From Gnetum montanum (taxonomy: Eukaryota; Streptophyta; Gnetopsida; Gnetales; Gnetaceae): a stretch of DNA of 64,000 nucleotides. Under the pieces are notes generated by a model. The model saw nothing but the letters and a program-made list of their open reading frames with translations, was not told where the DNA came from and did no database searches. Shown here piece after piece: positions 45,007 to 57,403 of this stretch. The translations under genes were made by a program, and so were the position numbers. The stretch's first letter is position 1, and the number at the start of each line of letters is the position of its first letter. The stretch is taken from positions 1,427,065 to 1,491,064 of the forward strand of contig MNCI01003660.1 in NCBI GenBank assembly GCA_015680685.1, written 5' to 3'.

Positions 45007-45931
45007 TGTTGAGTCATATTTCAGTTGGCTACATTGACGAGGCCTTCACAATTGGGCCTCATCAACAAGGCTTTGTTGATGCATCGTATCATGCATCGAA
45101 GAGGCCCGTCAATGCAGTGTTGGTTTTAGGCTATAAATATGCACTTGCAACTACATTTATGGTAATAAGAGATCATAGTTATAATGAAGCTCTTGCATTT
45201 TTTCCATTTGAAAGTTAGAATTTTCCTCTCGAGTGCCTGCAACAAGAGTCATTAAGTGTACAAATCTTTCTTCGAGCATTGTTTTACCTGAGCACAATTA
45301 GTGTGTGTGATAATAAAGATGAGATTTCTAATAAACCTTGTAGCACTTTGGTTAGATTAGCCATTTCATTTATTTATTCAATGTTTTCAATTAGTTATTA
45401 AATTTTTTCAATTAATTATTGAATATTTTCCAGTTATTAGGTTAATGAGGTAATTAAACAAGATAGATTACACACATAAGTATGATCGCTTCATGCATAA
45501 CACTTATTCACTTGGTAATCCTAGCAATGTTATTACTTGGTATGCTCAATAGCATAGTGCTTGGTTACCTAGCTATGGATATATGGGTTTAGGACATGTA
45601 TGGAAAGTAGGATTAGATGCTTATGTTAGGACTAGTTAAATGCTAATTAATTAGTTAGTTTAAATTAGTAAATCCAATCACTCTTATCTTCATTCGAACA
45701 CCAAACCATAAAAATACAAAATGATAAAAATTAGATGCCTCAATTACAGTTAACCATATCAGTGTACATCACAAGTGTAATTGGGAAGACAATGATTGGC
45801 CTTAAGGAAAGATTCACTTCCTAGAAGACTAGTGCACCAGAAATGATAAAGTCCATGAAATTCAACCAAATCGCATGTGAACACTTTGTGATTCATATGG
45901 TTGGATGTAGGGGGTACCTCGCCACTCATCA
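45007..45931 (+). repeat. Element A 3' LTR
   Basis: The 925-bp LTR (TGTTGAGTC...CCACTCATCA) has its TATA box at 45132-45139. The outer end is followed by target duplication AAAAT (45932-45936). Confidence 0.9.
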
Positions 45932-45936
45932 AAAAT
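45932..45936. other. Element A target-site duplication, right copy (AAAAT)
   Basis: Matches 32532-32536 exactly. Confidence 0.85.
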
Positions 45937-48307
45937 TATGTAAAATCATTATATGTATACAACATTTACAGGTAAATAATATAATAAGTATTATTTTTGC
46001 TATGGTAGTGAACAAATTAATTTTACATGATTTATTTTTATTATAATTTAACTAATAAAATTCTGCATACCCATGTTCAGTAAACTATCCTAGATGATAC
46101 CTAATCCACCTATCATCAACCACCTTAATAAATGTTGAATATTTTTACCATAAATACGCCGAAGAGAAAAACAATATATACCTAAATTCCTAAGTATTTG
46201 AACATCTTTCATTACCTCTCAAATCTAGAAAACATTATATTTCTCAAAATACTAACCAAATAGTATAAAATCACATCTTGATAGTGCCCATAGGTTTGCT
46301 TGAGGATATTGCAAAATAAGAAAGCACATCCAAAAATTGTAGGTATTCATCTAGTCTCCCTTGACATGGAAATGTAATTTTCTCTAGTTGTACTTTATTT
46401 CTTCTAAATGTGTTAATTATATTTTTCTTTACTTTATACACCTTGTAACTTACTTAATTCACTCATTATTGATAAATTCTCTATAAGCATAGACAAAGCA
46501 TAGGAAAATTGATCAAGATTCAAAAACTAATAGTATTATATCATTCCTTTGCATTCCATTATTTAGGATTTATAGAAGCATCACAGGTCATAGTTATATT
46601 AATATTCCATATTCTTGTCATTATTGAAAGAGACAAAAATAAGTTCCAAGTAATATTACCATTGAATAATCATTTTCAAGTAATTTTTTATATTTGCTTA
46701 TAGATTTTCCTTAGGTTACCTTTCCTTTTGTAACTTGTAAGTCCTAAACATTTGAATATACTCATCATATTTATCTTCCTTTTATATTTGCATGTACATT
46801 ATTTTAGGTTTATATCTGTTGGGGAAATTCATCAACTAAAAATATTCTTTTCAATTTCATCTCCTTTTGCAACTCCTAAGCTCAAAACATTTGAATATAC
46901 TATCAATATTTATTTAGTTTTAATATTTCCATGTACATTCTTCTAGTTTTTTATCTATTGGGTAACTTCATAGACGAAAAGCATTCTAACTATATTTACA
47001 TGTATATTCTTCTAGGTTTATATTTATTAGAAAAATTTATTAACCAAAAGCATTCTAACATGAGCTAAAACCTTGACTATTTTCTACTTTTTTTTTATTA
47101 TATGATTTTAATTATCATAAGATACCAACCTAGGTGACAAAACACTAAATCATGTTAGAGTGATAAGTAAACAAAAAACAATTGTTTATTACATGCCTCT
47201 ATTAATAGATATATCGTTGTTTATTACATTATGGCATATTAAGTAATTTGATATTTCAATTGTCAATTTCATTCAAAATTATATTCCTTTATAGAAGATA
47301 TATTACATATCCATGTAGATAATATTTATAATATAGTTCACTAAAAATTGTATTTAATTACTAGGTCATAAAAGCTTTCTACTTGAGCAAACAATTTTGT
47401 GCAACGATAATTATATAGATATTTTAAAAATCATGAATAACAATGTATTTGTACATGTGAAATTTCATTACTATTATAATATATACATGTAAAATATATC
47501 AAGTTGCTTATCTAAGAAACCATATGAATGATACTTAGTTCATATATAATTAGTTTAAATGTTATATAGTGTGGTACTTGATTTACTAAATACTAATTGA
47601 GGAATAAAGGATGGTTAATTATAATATAAAATCTAAGAGTTTCCTCTATCGTGCATGATTCTATGATGATATTTTGTAAATGGTTTACTTTGTTTACTCC
47701 TTGTAACTGAATTACATTATAACTAGTAAATTATATTTTAAGTATTTAAAATTTTTATATGAATACTTAATTATTTTGGTGAGTTATAATATAGTTTTAC
47801 TTTTATTATTTTGGATATTAATATTATTGTAGTGAATATAGATGATATAAAAAATATAATATACATGTATTTTAACACATAGAACATTTATTACTCTTTA
47901 TATTACAAAATATATAAGGTGGCTCCATCATCAAACTTCTACATAAGTATAATCCTTAATTCATGTGATGGATATTTGTTGAACATTTAAAATTATAATA
48001 CCTCATTTCCTAGAGGTTTCTCCTTTATGAATGATTGATTTTTCATATTAGATAGTGTGATAATTGAGTTCATGTATGCAGGTTAACAAATAAAGAAGGA
48101 TTCATAAACACATGAAATAAGAGAAGTTGATCAATCATGCATGATATGTCGTGAATTATACAATTGATTTACTTCCTATTATGAAATCATATTGTCATAA
48201 ATAAATTATATCATTCTTTATGTCAATCATGTAACATATTTTTATATAATATTATTTTAGTATGGCATGATTTAAAATTTTTAAAAGTATATTTAATACT
48301 TGTGATA
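45937..48307. other. AT-rich interval with one small tandem repeat
   Basis: No gene recognised. Bases 46740-47065 hold two to three imperfect ~138-bp units: AACATTTGAATATACT at about 46747 and 46885, and CATGTACATTCTTCTAG-like words at about 46790, 46930 and 47000. The remainder shows nothing definite. Confidence 0.5.
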
Positions 48308-48312
48308 GGTGA
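48308..48312. other. Element B target-site duplication, left copy (GGTGA)
   Basis: GGTGA precedes the LTR TGATGAAGTG and recurs at 61304-61308 after the 3' LTR. Confidence 0.85.
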
Positions 48313-49154
48313 TGATGAAGTGTCTTTCTTGGGTTGTGTCGATGGGATGTCGTCAAGACAATACCGTCAATGCAACCTCATCAATGCAGTCATGTCAACG
48401 CATGGTCTAATGTGTTAACATGACCCCATTGACATAGTGTCTATCTTTTCCTATAAATACATTCTCACCAGTTGCATTTATGGTAATTCCATAGTTAGTA
48501 TCTTAGTGAAGCTCTTACATTTTGTTCATTTGAGAGTTAGAATGTTTTTTAAGTACCTGTAGTAAGAGTAAGAAGTGTATGGATCTGTATTTGAACATCT
48601 TGGTGTGATCGACAATAAAGATGAGCTTTCTTCACAAACCTTGTACCATTTAGAAATAGATTAATGTTTACTTTAAATGCATTTATTATTTGAGTAATTT
48701 ACTTTAATGCATCAAATTAATTAATACACATAAGTATGACCATTTGAGCATACGTTAACATTTGGTAATCCTAGTAGCACTTAACACTTGGTAATCTAGC
48801 AAAGTTGCAATGTTGTTCAGGATGTGTACAGTAAATGGGAATGAATGCTTATGTGAGGATTAGTTAAGGTATTAGTTAGTTAATAGATTAATTAAACACT
48901 TATTTAATTTATTTCCTAGCACTTAGGAAATTTAAGGAATAAACATAAAATGATAAAAATCATATGCCTTAGTTTTGCTTAATCATACACTTATACTTCA
49001 CAAGTAAAATTAAGAAGACAATGATCACATTCTTGATATTCACTACCTAGACCCAACATACTTAGAGAGCTAAAGTCTATGAAATTTGACTAGATCACTT
49101 AGTGAACATTAGTGATTCATATGGTTGGGCGTAGGGATTGCTCGTTACTCATCA
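48313..49154 (+). repeat. Element B 5' LTR
   Basis: The 842-bp LTR (TGATGAAGTG...GTTACTCATCA) has TATA box TATAAATA at 48452-48459. U3 carries CGTCAATGCA, CATCAATGCAGTC and CCCCATTGACATAG words. It is related to, but clearly a different family from, A's LTR. Confidence 0.9.
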
Positions 49155-49155
49155 T

Positions 49156-49173
49156 TGGCATCGTTTTTGGGGA
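49156..49173 (+). promoter_or_regulatory. Element B primer-binding site, tRNA-Asp type
   Basis: TGGCATCGTTTTTGGGGA against TGGCGCCGTTGCCGGGGA; five differences, four of them transitions. Confidence 0.75.
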
Positions 49174-49246
49174 CTTTAGCTACGTGCACTATCTAGGAGT
49201 TAGTAAAAGTATTTAATGACATTGTAATGAACATAAAAATTGAAAT

Positions 49247-49269
49247 TAATAATAATAATAATAATAATA
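49247..49269 (+). repeat. (AAT)n microsatellite in element B leader
   Basis: About seven AAT/TAA triplets between the primer site and the gag ATG. Confidence 0.8.
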
Positions 49270-49301
49270 GTATAACCACACTATTTTTCTTTTCAACTAA
49301 A

Positions 49302-51840
49302 ATGTCTTCTTCTCATAGGGCTAAACCTCTGCCATTATTTGAGCATACATCCAATCAACAAAGGCATGAAGGGTCAAAACCACTAGTGCCCCAACAATGT
49401 AGAATGGTCTAAACTCATCTTGATGAGTATGTGCTAGAATTCATCTTCATCTTTCATCAAGATGAATAATTGTGATGCAGAGACATGGAGAGCAACATTG
49501 TGTTGATGCTCGATCAATCGGTTCTTACAATGCTACACCAAACTCTCATAAGGTTGGGCATCCAGGGACTTAATTTTGAATACATTGTTTAGGACCATGG
49601 CTATTGAGATTATCATTCCACTAAGGCATAATGAAGGAAATATTGACAATAGGAGATGCATTACAAAGCATTTAAGGGGAAGAATTTCATAAACCACTTA
49701 TTACTTTTGGACTAGAAAGAAGGAGAGGATTTATTTTTTGGGGGTTCTTAATTCACTAACCCTCCTCCTCTTGTCTTTGATGAGGAGGGCCTAAACTAAA
49801 ACTTGCAGGACTGTAAACAATCTTGGTTCAAGCAAGAATGGATACCATGACCATGGGGGCTCCAAAGATGGAAATAAAACAACCATCATGATGACGACAA
49901 ACATGATGATTGTGGCTATGACTAAAGAAGAGGGGATAGAAAGCACCATGCTAATGATGGCTCTCCTTCCTCTTCATCTTCAACATCCTCATCTTCTTCC
50001 TCATCTAGCTCTAATTGAAGCCATAGAGGATGTGACTATGATGGAGACAATTGATGGGATATAGATGATCATAGGGCCCACCAAACTAGTAGAGACTAGG
50101 GGTGTGGGCAATCAAGGAAGGCTTGCCACCATGAAAGAAGTGACAGAAGAGGGCATCATGGCCATCACAGAGGCTTTGACTATGATGAGCCTTTTCTTGT
50201 AACTAGAAATATTTTGAATACTACAAAGGCTATGAGAATCCCAACTAGGTATGTGAAAGATAATAGAATCAAAACGTTGGATATGAAAAATATCCCCAAG
50301 TTCAAAGGAGGATATAACCTAGATCCATAGACTCATCTTCAAGCCTTTCATGATGCCTATGCCTTGTAGAACATTGAAAATAAATGGAAAAAATTGAAGC
50401 TATTCCTTAGGAAATTCATTAAAGAAGCTAAAAGCTAGTAGTAGTCCTTAGAACTAAAATCAATTAGATGATGGAGTATGATGCTTGAACTCTTCAAGGA
50501 AAAGTATCAAAGAAACTCCTGAGTATCTAATCTAAGGAAGCAAATCCAAGGGTGGAGACAAGGAACATATAAATTCTTGAACATGGCCATGGAAAAATAT
50601 TACTCTCTATTGCAAAGTTTCCCATGCCATGGCTTTTCTCAAAGGAAGAAACTCTACCATATAATAGATGAGATTCGAACAGAAATAAGGAAAACTCATG
50701 GGGTCTATGCCCAAGGGAGACTTTCAAAGCTTAGAGTCCATTAGATCCAAAGGTTGATTTAGTAGGTGGCCAAAGAAGAATTTGATTTGCAAAAAAGGAA
50801 AATTATGAAGGAGTACAACTGAGACCCATCCAAAAAAGGAAAGTCCAATTCTATGACAATAAGGACAAGACATCACTTGATGAAGTGGTGTAGCATAAAA
50901 CCTTGACAATATAAAAATATATTTATGAAATATTAGCCAAGGTGGATAAAATGTCTATTTTTTTAATGAAAATTTTAGACTGCTCTAAAAATTACAAAAG
51001 ATTCCAAAGAGAAAGGTAGCAATCATGATCAAAGGAGAATGAAAGAAGTTGAACATGCCCTCTAAAGGGAAAGGGAAAAGTTATTTCTATTGAAGAGGTT
51101 ATAGAATCCAAAACAGATGATGATGATGGGTGCAACATTTTCCACTACAAACATCCTAAGGGATGTTGCCCAATTATGTCACACTTTTAGGAGTCTAGGA
51201 TGTACATGCTAAATCATAAATTGGCAAGAAGGCAAGCACCAATGAGGTTGCCTTATCCTGAAGGAAACTAGAGGCAGTTCCACCAATAGTAGCCCTATTA
51301 TCCAACTAGAGCTCCACCCCAACCTCATGAGTAATACTAGTAGTAGCAACATCCACAGTCATGGGGGATGCCACCACCAAGGTAGTAGTACCCTTATCAG
51401 TAGCTAGATCCTTATTTGTACTATTTTTAGCAACCAATTTCTTAGCTTGACTCTTCAAGTCACACGTCCTTTCAACACCACTACTACCCTACTGAATATT
51501 ATAGAGCTCAATGTTGAAGAGGGGAATCCCCATTTCCATTCTATCCTCCTCATCCTTTTGCACCTATACCTCTATCCTCAACTCAACTACCACTAGCTTC
51601 ATCCATGTAGGGAAAAATTCTTGCCCAACCATAGTAAAGAAATACCATAAGGGTTGTTAACATATAGCCAACTCCTTAGTCAAGTGGTTTGGAGAAAAAA
51701 CCTCAAAAAGACCTTTTTTCAAACCAATAGTCCTTCTAATCCTTCACATATACCTATGACTAATGATCCAGCTTGTCCCTCATCCTTTGCAACCTCATTT
51801 AAGTTCCCTTCAAACCAAATGCCTCCCAAGGTGCATACCA
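49302..51840 (+). pseudogene. gag: Element B gag, broken
   Basis: The ATG at 49302 gives MSSSHRAKPLPLFEHTSNQQ, the same MSSSH start as D. A conserved HLDEYVLEFIF segment follows a stop. A long run of Ser and a His/Arg/Asp-rich linker lie at about 49960-50190. The gag core (50284-50500) contains MKNIPKFKGGYNLDP and HLQAFHDAYAL. The zinc-knuckle variant CNIFHYKHPKGCC is at 51131-51169, then a Pro/Tyr-rich tail. Stops at Gln/Trp positions interrupt it. Confidence 0.78.
51131..51169 (+). other. Variant zinc knuckle in element B gag
   Basis: CNIFHYKHPKGCC, Phe at the second Cys position, as in C and E. Confidence 0.6.
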
Positions 51841-52337
51841 TGATGTTGACTCATGCTATCATAGATTGGATAAAGATTGGAAACCTTTCAAGGAAAAGAT
51901 CTAATCTTAGGAGTCGCCTCTTTTACTTGCAAATTGCTAGTAACAAGCCTTGTAAGGCTCTTCTAAACTCATATTCTGGTGTAAATTTGATCTCTCATGA
52001 AATGTACAAAGTCTAGAACTTGCCTTCACTTAAGTAAAGCAACATTCATCTTAAGTTGGTAGATCAACCCATCACTATTCCCTTGGGACTAGTGGAGGAC
52101 ATTTTGACCACTGTCTATGGGTGGTCCTATCCTGTTGACTTACTAGTGATTTGTGTTAATAGTTGCAAGGGAGACTTCCCAATCATCATGGAAAGGGCTT
52201 GGTTGAGCACAATCAATGCACGGTTGGGAATTAGAAACCTATTCTTGGAAATTTTAAAGGAAAATAAATTTGGAAAAATCAAGAGAAAGAACATTCCATG
52301 CATCGCATACAATGACATAGGGTGCAAGTGTGTGTAG
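51841..52337 (+). pseudogene. pol (PR): Element B aspartic protease, broken
   Basis: The active-site segment LLNSYSGVNLIS has the catalytic Asp replaced by Asn (51966-51968). Then QPITIPLGLVEDILTTVYGW and DFPIIMERAWL follow; the usual IMGRAWL Gly is also lost. Confidence 0.76.
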
Positions 52338-52549
52338 AGATTATGATACATAAAAATCTCATCTATCCCAGTATGCAGACAATGTGCTAATGTGGCAGAA
52401 ATTCAAAGGTTCCTATTAACAATACTCACAAAAGAAAAGGTCTCCTAGTGGCTAATAGCTAATTTAAAATATAGTTCAAAAATATGCATGGAACCAACTA
52501 GCCTTACAAGTGCCTATGCTGAAGGCATGGATGAACTAGAGAAACTTCA

Positions 52550-53480
52550 TTGCCAACTCTCTAATGATGAACCTAATGAAACCAATTGGGAAGAGTTGAA
52601 AATCCCTAAATTCTTTAAATAAAAGCCCCTACAGCTAAAACCATTACTTACTAAAATGAAATATGTCTTTCTGAACAATGCAAAGCTAGTTATCATCAAT
52701 GCCAATCTTACTCTTATGTAGAAAAAGAAGCTGCTGGAGGTGGTTAACAAATGGCCAACAGCCTTTTCTTGGTCATATGCTAAACTCATCTAGGTTGATT
52801 CTAGGATATGCTAGCACCACATCTACATAGATCCTTCCATCAAGCTAAAGAGGTAGTTAAAGTGGTGGTTGATCCCCAAACTTAAGCAAATCCTAAAGGA
52901 GGAGATTAATTAACTCCTCAAAGTAGGGTTCATCTATCCCATTGTAGATAACAAGTGAGTTAGTCCACTCATGATAGTGCCAAAGAAGGATGGCAAATGA
53001 AGAGTCTGTATCAATTTCAAGTTATTGAACATGACAACTTACAAAGATCAAATTTTTATTGCCATTTGTGGATCAAGTGTTGGACACCATTTCTAGGCAT
53101 TGCAACTATAGCTTTCTAGATGGTTATAATGGCTATAACCAAATTCAAATCACACTAGAGGAGCAGGCCAAAATGACATTCACAAGTCTGTAGGAGAATT
53201 TTGCATATAGAAAGATGTTGTTTGGCCTATGCAATGCTCCTACTACATTTCAACACCTTGCCTAAAGCATCTTCAAATCGCATATTAATAATAGAGTGGA
53301 AGTCTTCATGGATGACTTTTCCACCTATGGGGCTACATTTGAGCAAGCCCTGGACCATCTTAAGTAAGTGCTAAAATGGTGTGTGGAGACAAACCTTAGG
53401 CTCAACTAATAGGAAGCCATTAGATGGTCTAGTAATACATTATTTTAGTGCAAAAAATTTATAAAAAGGGATCAAGATGA
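52550..53480 (+). pseudogene. pol (RT): Element B reverse transcriptase, broken
   Basis: The linker homologous to A, D and E is followed by RT with LPFVDQVLDTISRHCNYSF, GYNGYNQIQITLEEQAKM and FMDDF (53305-53319, intact). The Gln codon CAG at 53164-53166 survives where A has TAG. Frameshifts occur near 53050. Confidence 0.78.
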
Positions 53481-53639
53481 ATCCTAATAAAATAAAGATC
53501 ATCCAAGGGATTACCAAATAGCTAGAAATAGTCAAAGATGTGAGGTCATTCCTTAGACACAATGGTTGCTATTGGTGATTCATTAAGAATTTCTTTAAGA
53601 TCACTAAACCCTTGGTGGAGATAACAAAGAAGGATGCAC

Positions 53640-53950
53640 TTGATTGGTCTAGGTCCTTTCACATCATAATAGATGCATCAAATTATGCCTTAAAAGCTAT
53701 GCTCACATAGTTGGACAATCAGAAACATTCTTACTATATCAACTATGTGAGTAGAAGTGTTATGAGTGCATAGCTGAACTACACCATAATAGATAACGAA
53801 TTGATGGTGATGGTGTTCAGCTTTGAAAAATTCAAGCACTATGTGCTTCAGTTCAAGGTGTTCACTTTTCTCAGTTCAAGGTGCATAGCTGAACTACACC
53901 ATAATAGATAAAGAATGTGGTTGCTATCCACTTGTCTCAGTTGTAATGGG
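53640..53950 (+). pseudogene. pol (RH): Element B RNase H with internal deletion and filler
   Basis: SFHIIIDASNYALKAML keeps the first catalytic Asp. After KFKHYVLQFKVF the ~125-bp segment present in A (equivalent to 38155-38282) is missing. In its place stands a ~43-bp insert assembled from two nearby copied pieces (53871-53883 from 53848-53860, and 53881-53911 from 53766-53796). The frame resumes at KNVVA-like sequence. Confidence 0.75.
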
Positions 53951-54079
53951 ACAACAAAGAGGAGGAGGGCCCACTTTCAGATCAATTTCCTAATCAACTC
54001 CCCTTTGTCAAGGCCATAACTAAACAAATGCCCACTAAATCCAATTAGTATGATCACATTCTCATCTATCTTCTCACTC

Positions 54080-55394
54080 TAGAGATTCCACAAGAGTGGG
54101 ACATTAGGATGAAACAATATTTTCTTCAAAAGGTGAAATGCTTCATGGAAATCAATGAACACCTTTACAAGGTGTGCATCAAAGGCCTAGTTTGTTGGTG
54201 TGTTCTTAATGCTAATAAATTGCACATTCTCCAAGATGCTAATGAGGGTCCTTTGGGGGCTACTATGCTAAGAGGTGCATAACCATTAAGATCTTCATGG
54301 TAGGGTATTATTAGCTAACACTTTTCAAGGATGCTCACCAATTCATCCAATATTATGAATGCTACTAATGTAATGATGGAATGATTGCTCATATGGAGGA
54401 ACCTTAGTAATGGATCCAACCACTACAACCCTTCGACAATTAGGACATTGACTTCATGGATTCCATCACACCCATGTCAAATAGAAAAGCATACATTATA
54501 ATCACTATTGACTATTGTACAAAATGAGCATAAGTTGCAGCTGTCACTGATTGCACATCTTCTATGGCTACTCAAGTTGTACAAAAATATATTGTAAATA
54601 GGTTTGGGATGCCACATGCACTTATTTCTAATAATGATACTCATTTTACAAGCACTACCTTTTGAAAAATCATGCAACTCTTGGAGGTTAAACATCAATT
54701 AATAACACCCTATCACCCCCAAGCCAATGGTCAAGTAGAGGTTACAAATAGGAAAATAACAAAGATACTGACAAGAATTGTTAACAAATATAGGAGGAAT
54801 TGGAGCATAAAAGTCAACAATGTCCTTTGAGCCTACCACTCCACATGGAAACTTCCTATTGTCTACTCTCCATATGAGATTATTTATAGAAAACTACCAA
54901 TACTTTCAAGTCAAACTGAGCTTTGTGCACTATCAATAGCTTGTGACCTTGACCTTGACCTAAGTCTAGCATAAAAAGAAAGATTGATGAACCTCATCTT
55001 GCTAGACAAGAATCAATTAGTAGCCCTATCATCTAAAGAGTTGCACAAGGCATTCAACAAGCAATGACATGACCTTCGAATTAGGAAAGTCAAAGTTAAA
55101 CCAGGAGATAGGATCCTCCACTACAATCCCACACATGTTTTACAAAGAACCAAGTTCCAAACATTGTGGAAGGGACCATATGTTATCTATGGAACCTTTC
55201 CTTATGGGTCCATGTTAATATACAAACCTAAAAGCCCAACTAAGAAACTACTAGTCAACATGCAATAAGTCAAACCTTTCCATGAGCCCAAAAAAGCTAC
55301 TGACAAGAACACCTCAATAGATGGAGATACATGCTCAAATTTTCATATATCCTCCTTCCAAATCAGTCATGGGAAAGATGGCCATCCATTCTGA
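54080..55394 (+). pseudogene. pol (IN): Element B integrase, broken
   Basis: The HHCC region is followed by the core with SNRKAYIIITIDYCTK (first Asp), ALISNNDTHFTSTT (second Asp is Asn, codon 54630-54632) and [15 protein letters not shown] (Glu kept). The ALWAY Trp is a TGA stop (54828-54830). The frame ends DGHPF at 55392-55394. Confidence 0.8.
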
Positions 55395-56882
55395 TCCATT
55401 GAAATGGCTCCTCATTTTTTGCACTTTTTTGTTTTTACACTTTTTTTTATCTTACACCATTTTTTGTTTTACACCATCTTTAGTACATTTTTCTCATTCT
55501 TAAATATTTTACAATTTTTTCTATATTTTACTTTATTTGGTTTATTTTTTTTAATGTTTTCCTAATGTTATGTTTTGTTTTCTTTTTCTTTATTGCTGCC
55601 AGGACTAAGTGCAACTATAGCTATTAATTAACGATGGTTCGTACTATAATTTTATTTGTTGCTAATGTCTAGATTCTATCTTTGAATTTTATTATTGATA
55701 ACTAAGATATGGTTTATTTTTCATGATAAAAGGTAGTGAATCCACATCATCCATACATCCACAAACTCTATAGTGTTCCTTGTTTTAAAAATATGAGGTC
55801 TCTTCCTTAATGAAACCTATAATGAACCTATGACCTTGGTAGTCTTCAAACTTTGGAAGGATTAAATGGATAGACTAGGGTATGACTTCAAGGGGATTTG
55901 ATGCTCTCTGTACTTTTCTAACATCTTGGGTGCATGAGTGTTTTCATGGATTTCTCATCATTTTGTTGTTGACCAATAACAGGAAGGTAAGAATCTTTGC
56001 CTCGTGTGGTTCCCATAATAAATAAATATAAAACATATAAAAGTAAGAAAAAATAATGAAAATTCAAAGCACACCCCTTAGACAACATAATGCTCTACAA
56101 GCACTAGTTATGGGACTAGAAAGACAAGTTACCCATGCCTAAAGGTCCCCTTTAACTAAGGCACATCTCACTTCTTACTTCTCTTTTTTTCTCTTTTAGA
56201 AATGATGATTAATTTGTGGGAATGCTCTTGTGTCTTTAGATGGTGGTTCGATCTTGGAGTGTCAATGCGAAGTCACTAAAAGTGGTTGGTTTTGATTTAG
56301 ACTAAGGATGGTTTTTATCAAGTCATATTAACCACAAAATCCACAAGAAACTTCATGTGACCACAATATAGAACTCTATTCCACTCTCTCTCATGCACCT
56401 ATGCTTTTCACACTTCATCTCACTACCGATTTTTCATATTTTGTTTAATGTCTTAGTTTGATTTGTCGAAATTCTTCAATAGATTCTTACAAGATTTAGT
56501 CCCTAACTCTCCATAACCATTAATCACCCATGGAGCCCATAGAATCCTTTTTTTGAGGGCATGCAAGGGCATTAAAGGCATGAGCCTGCTATGGGAAGGA
56601 CCCACTTTCATACCTCTTGGTTGGACTAGTTAAGTTCCTTATCCTTAGACATTCTTGCATTCAAATTATTCATGATCCATGTTGATTATGTCCATATTTG
56701 CACTCATTTTTAAGTTTTTCCAGTCATTCTCCTAATGAAAACTCCTTTTTGTGAATTATCTAGCCCTCTTGAAGCATTTCTTCATGTTGATCACCTTTCT
56801 GGGTCTCTATGCACTCCAATTTCATGTCAAAACTCTTTTTTTTAAAGGATAATTTTCAAAGAGAATTTTTTTATTTGGCCAC
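55395..56882 (+). repeat. Element B post-pol conserved noncoding block
   Basis: Shared with A, E and C. Landmarks: CACTAGTTATGGGACTAGAA (56101-56120), GCGAAGTCACTAAAAGTGG (56268-56286, hairpin kept by G-T pairing) and CTATGGGAAGGACCCACTTT (56590-56609). Confidence 0.65.
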
Positions 56883-56968
56883 AATGGTGGGATCCCATTG
56901 ATGTAGCCATCACATCGATGTGACCCCATATATGAGATCCCATTGATACAACCACAAAATCCTATAAA
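56883..56968 (+). promoter_or_regulatory. Element B internal U3-like promoter upstream of the aORF
   Basis: AATGGTGGGATCCCATTGATG, ACATCGATGTGACCCCAT and ATCCCATTGATACA lead into TCCTATAAATG (TATA 56963-56968). B's own LTR U3 has TGACCCCATTGACATAG and TTTCCTATAAATAC. The ATG of the aORF is about 440 bp downstream, close to the 470 bp in A. Words match B's own LTR family better than A's. Confidence 0.6.
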
Positions 56969-57403
56969 TGGCACACAACATTTTGAGAATTTTTGCCATT
57001 TACTTCAAACATAAGATGAGTTTTTGCCATTTTTTAGAGCCTAAAGCCTTCCAAAGCCCATAACTTTCAAACCACTTATCTAATTTACCTCATTCTTCAT
57101 TGTTGCAGCTACCATTGATAAGCTTTATGTCATGTGGACTACAAACCTTAGGTTTTCAATGAAAAAATTTTCAAAAGTTTTCTAACTCCCACAAGGTTTA
57201 GCTAATAAAATAACATTAAAATCACTAATTTATGAGTTAAACATTTCCAATGAACTTTCATAGACATTAAAATAAAATAATATTAAAATGACTAATCTTC
57301 CATGATCACAACTTAGCCACGTGTAACTAATCCAAGAGACAAGGTACCTAAATATTCTAAGTTACACATTAAATGCTAATCCTTAGTCATGTTGTGATAA
57401 CAG
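56969..57403 (+). other. Element B aORF leader
   Basis: Untranslated leader partly conserved with A (GAGTTTTTGCCATTTTTTAG, then CTTCCAAAGCCCATAACTT). No ORF. Confidence 0.45.

Larger units (their letters stand above)
32537..45931 (+). mobile_element. Element A: full-length Athila/Tat-like Ty3/gypsy retrotransposon
   Basis: The 13,395-bp element has LTRs at 32537-33441 and 45007-45931, a tRNA-Asp-type primer site, one gag-pol frame (33594-39766, broken), a conserved noncoding block, an internal U3-like promoter, the aORF (41905-44759) and a GGGGGTA priming site, all flanked by AAAAT. FMDDF in RT, the VFMDDF-x-GATF context, the tRNA-Asp primer and the extra ORF after integrase point to the Athila/Tat group. 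No coding part is intact. Confidence 0.92.

Noticed and set aside
45007-45220. 70-codon ORF in the A 3' LTR
   Set aside because: It lies over U3 and the TATA box, and the same frame is not open in the 5' LTR.
53766-53911. 31-bp direct repeat as a tandem repeat or transposon end
   Set aside because: One copy lies at its normal RNase H position and the other fills a deletion, so templated repair explains it better.
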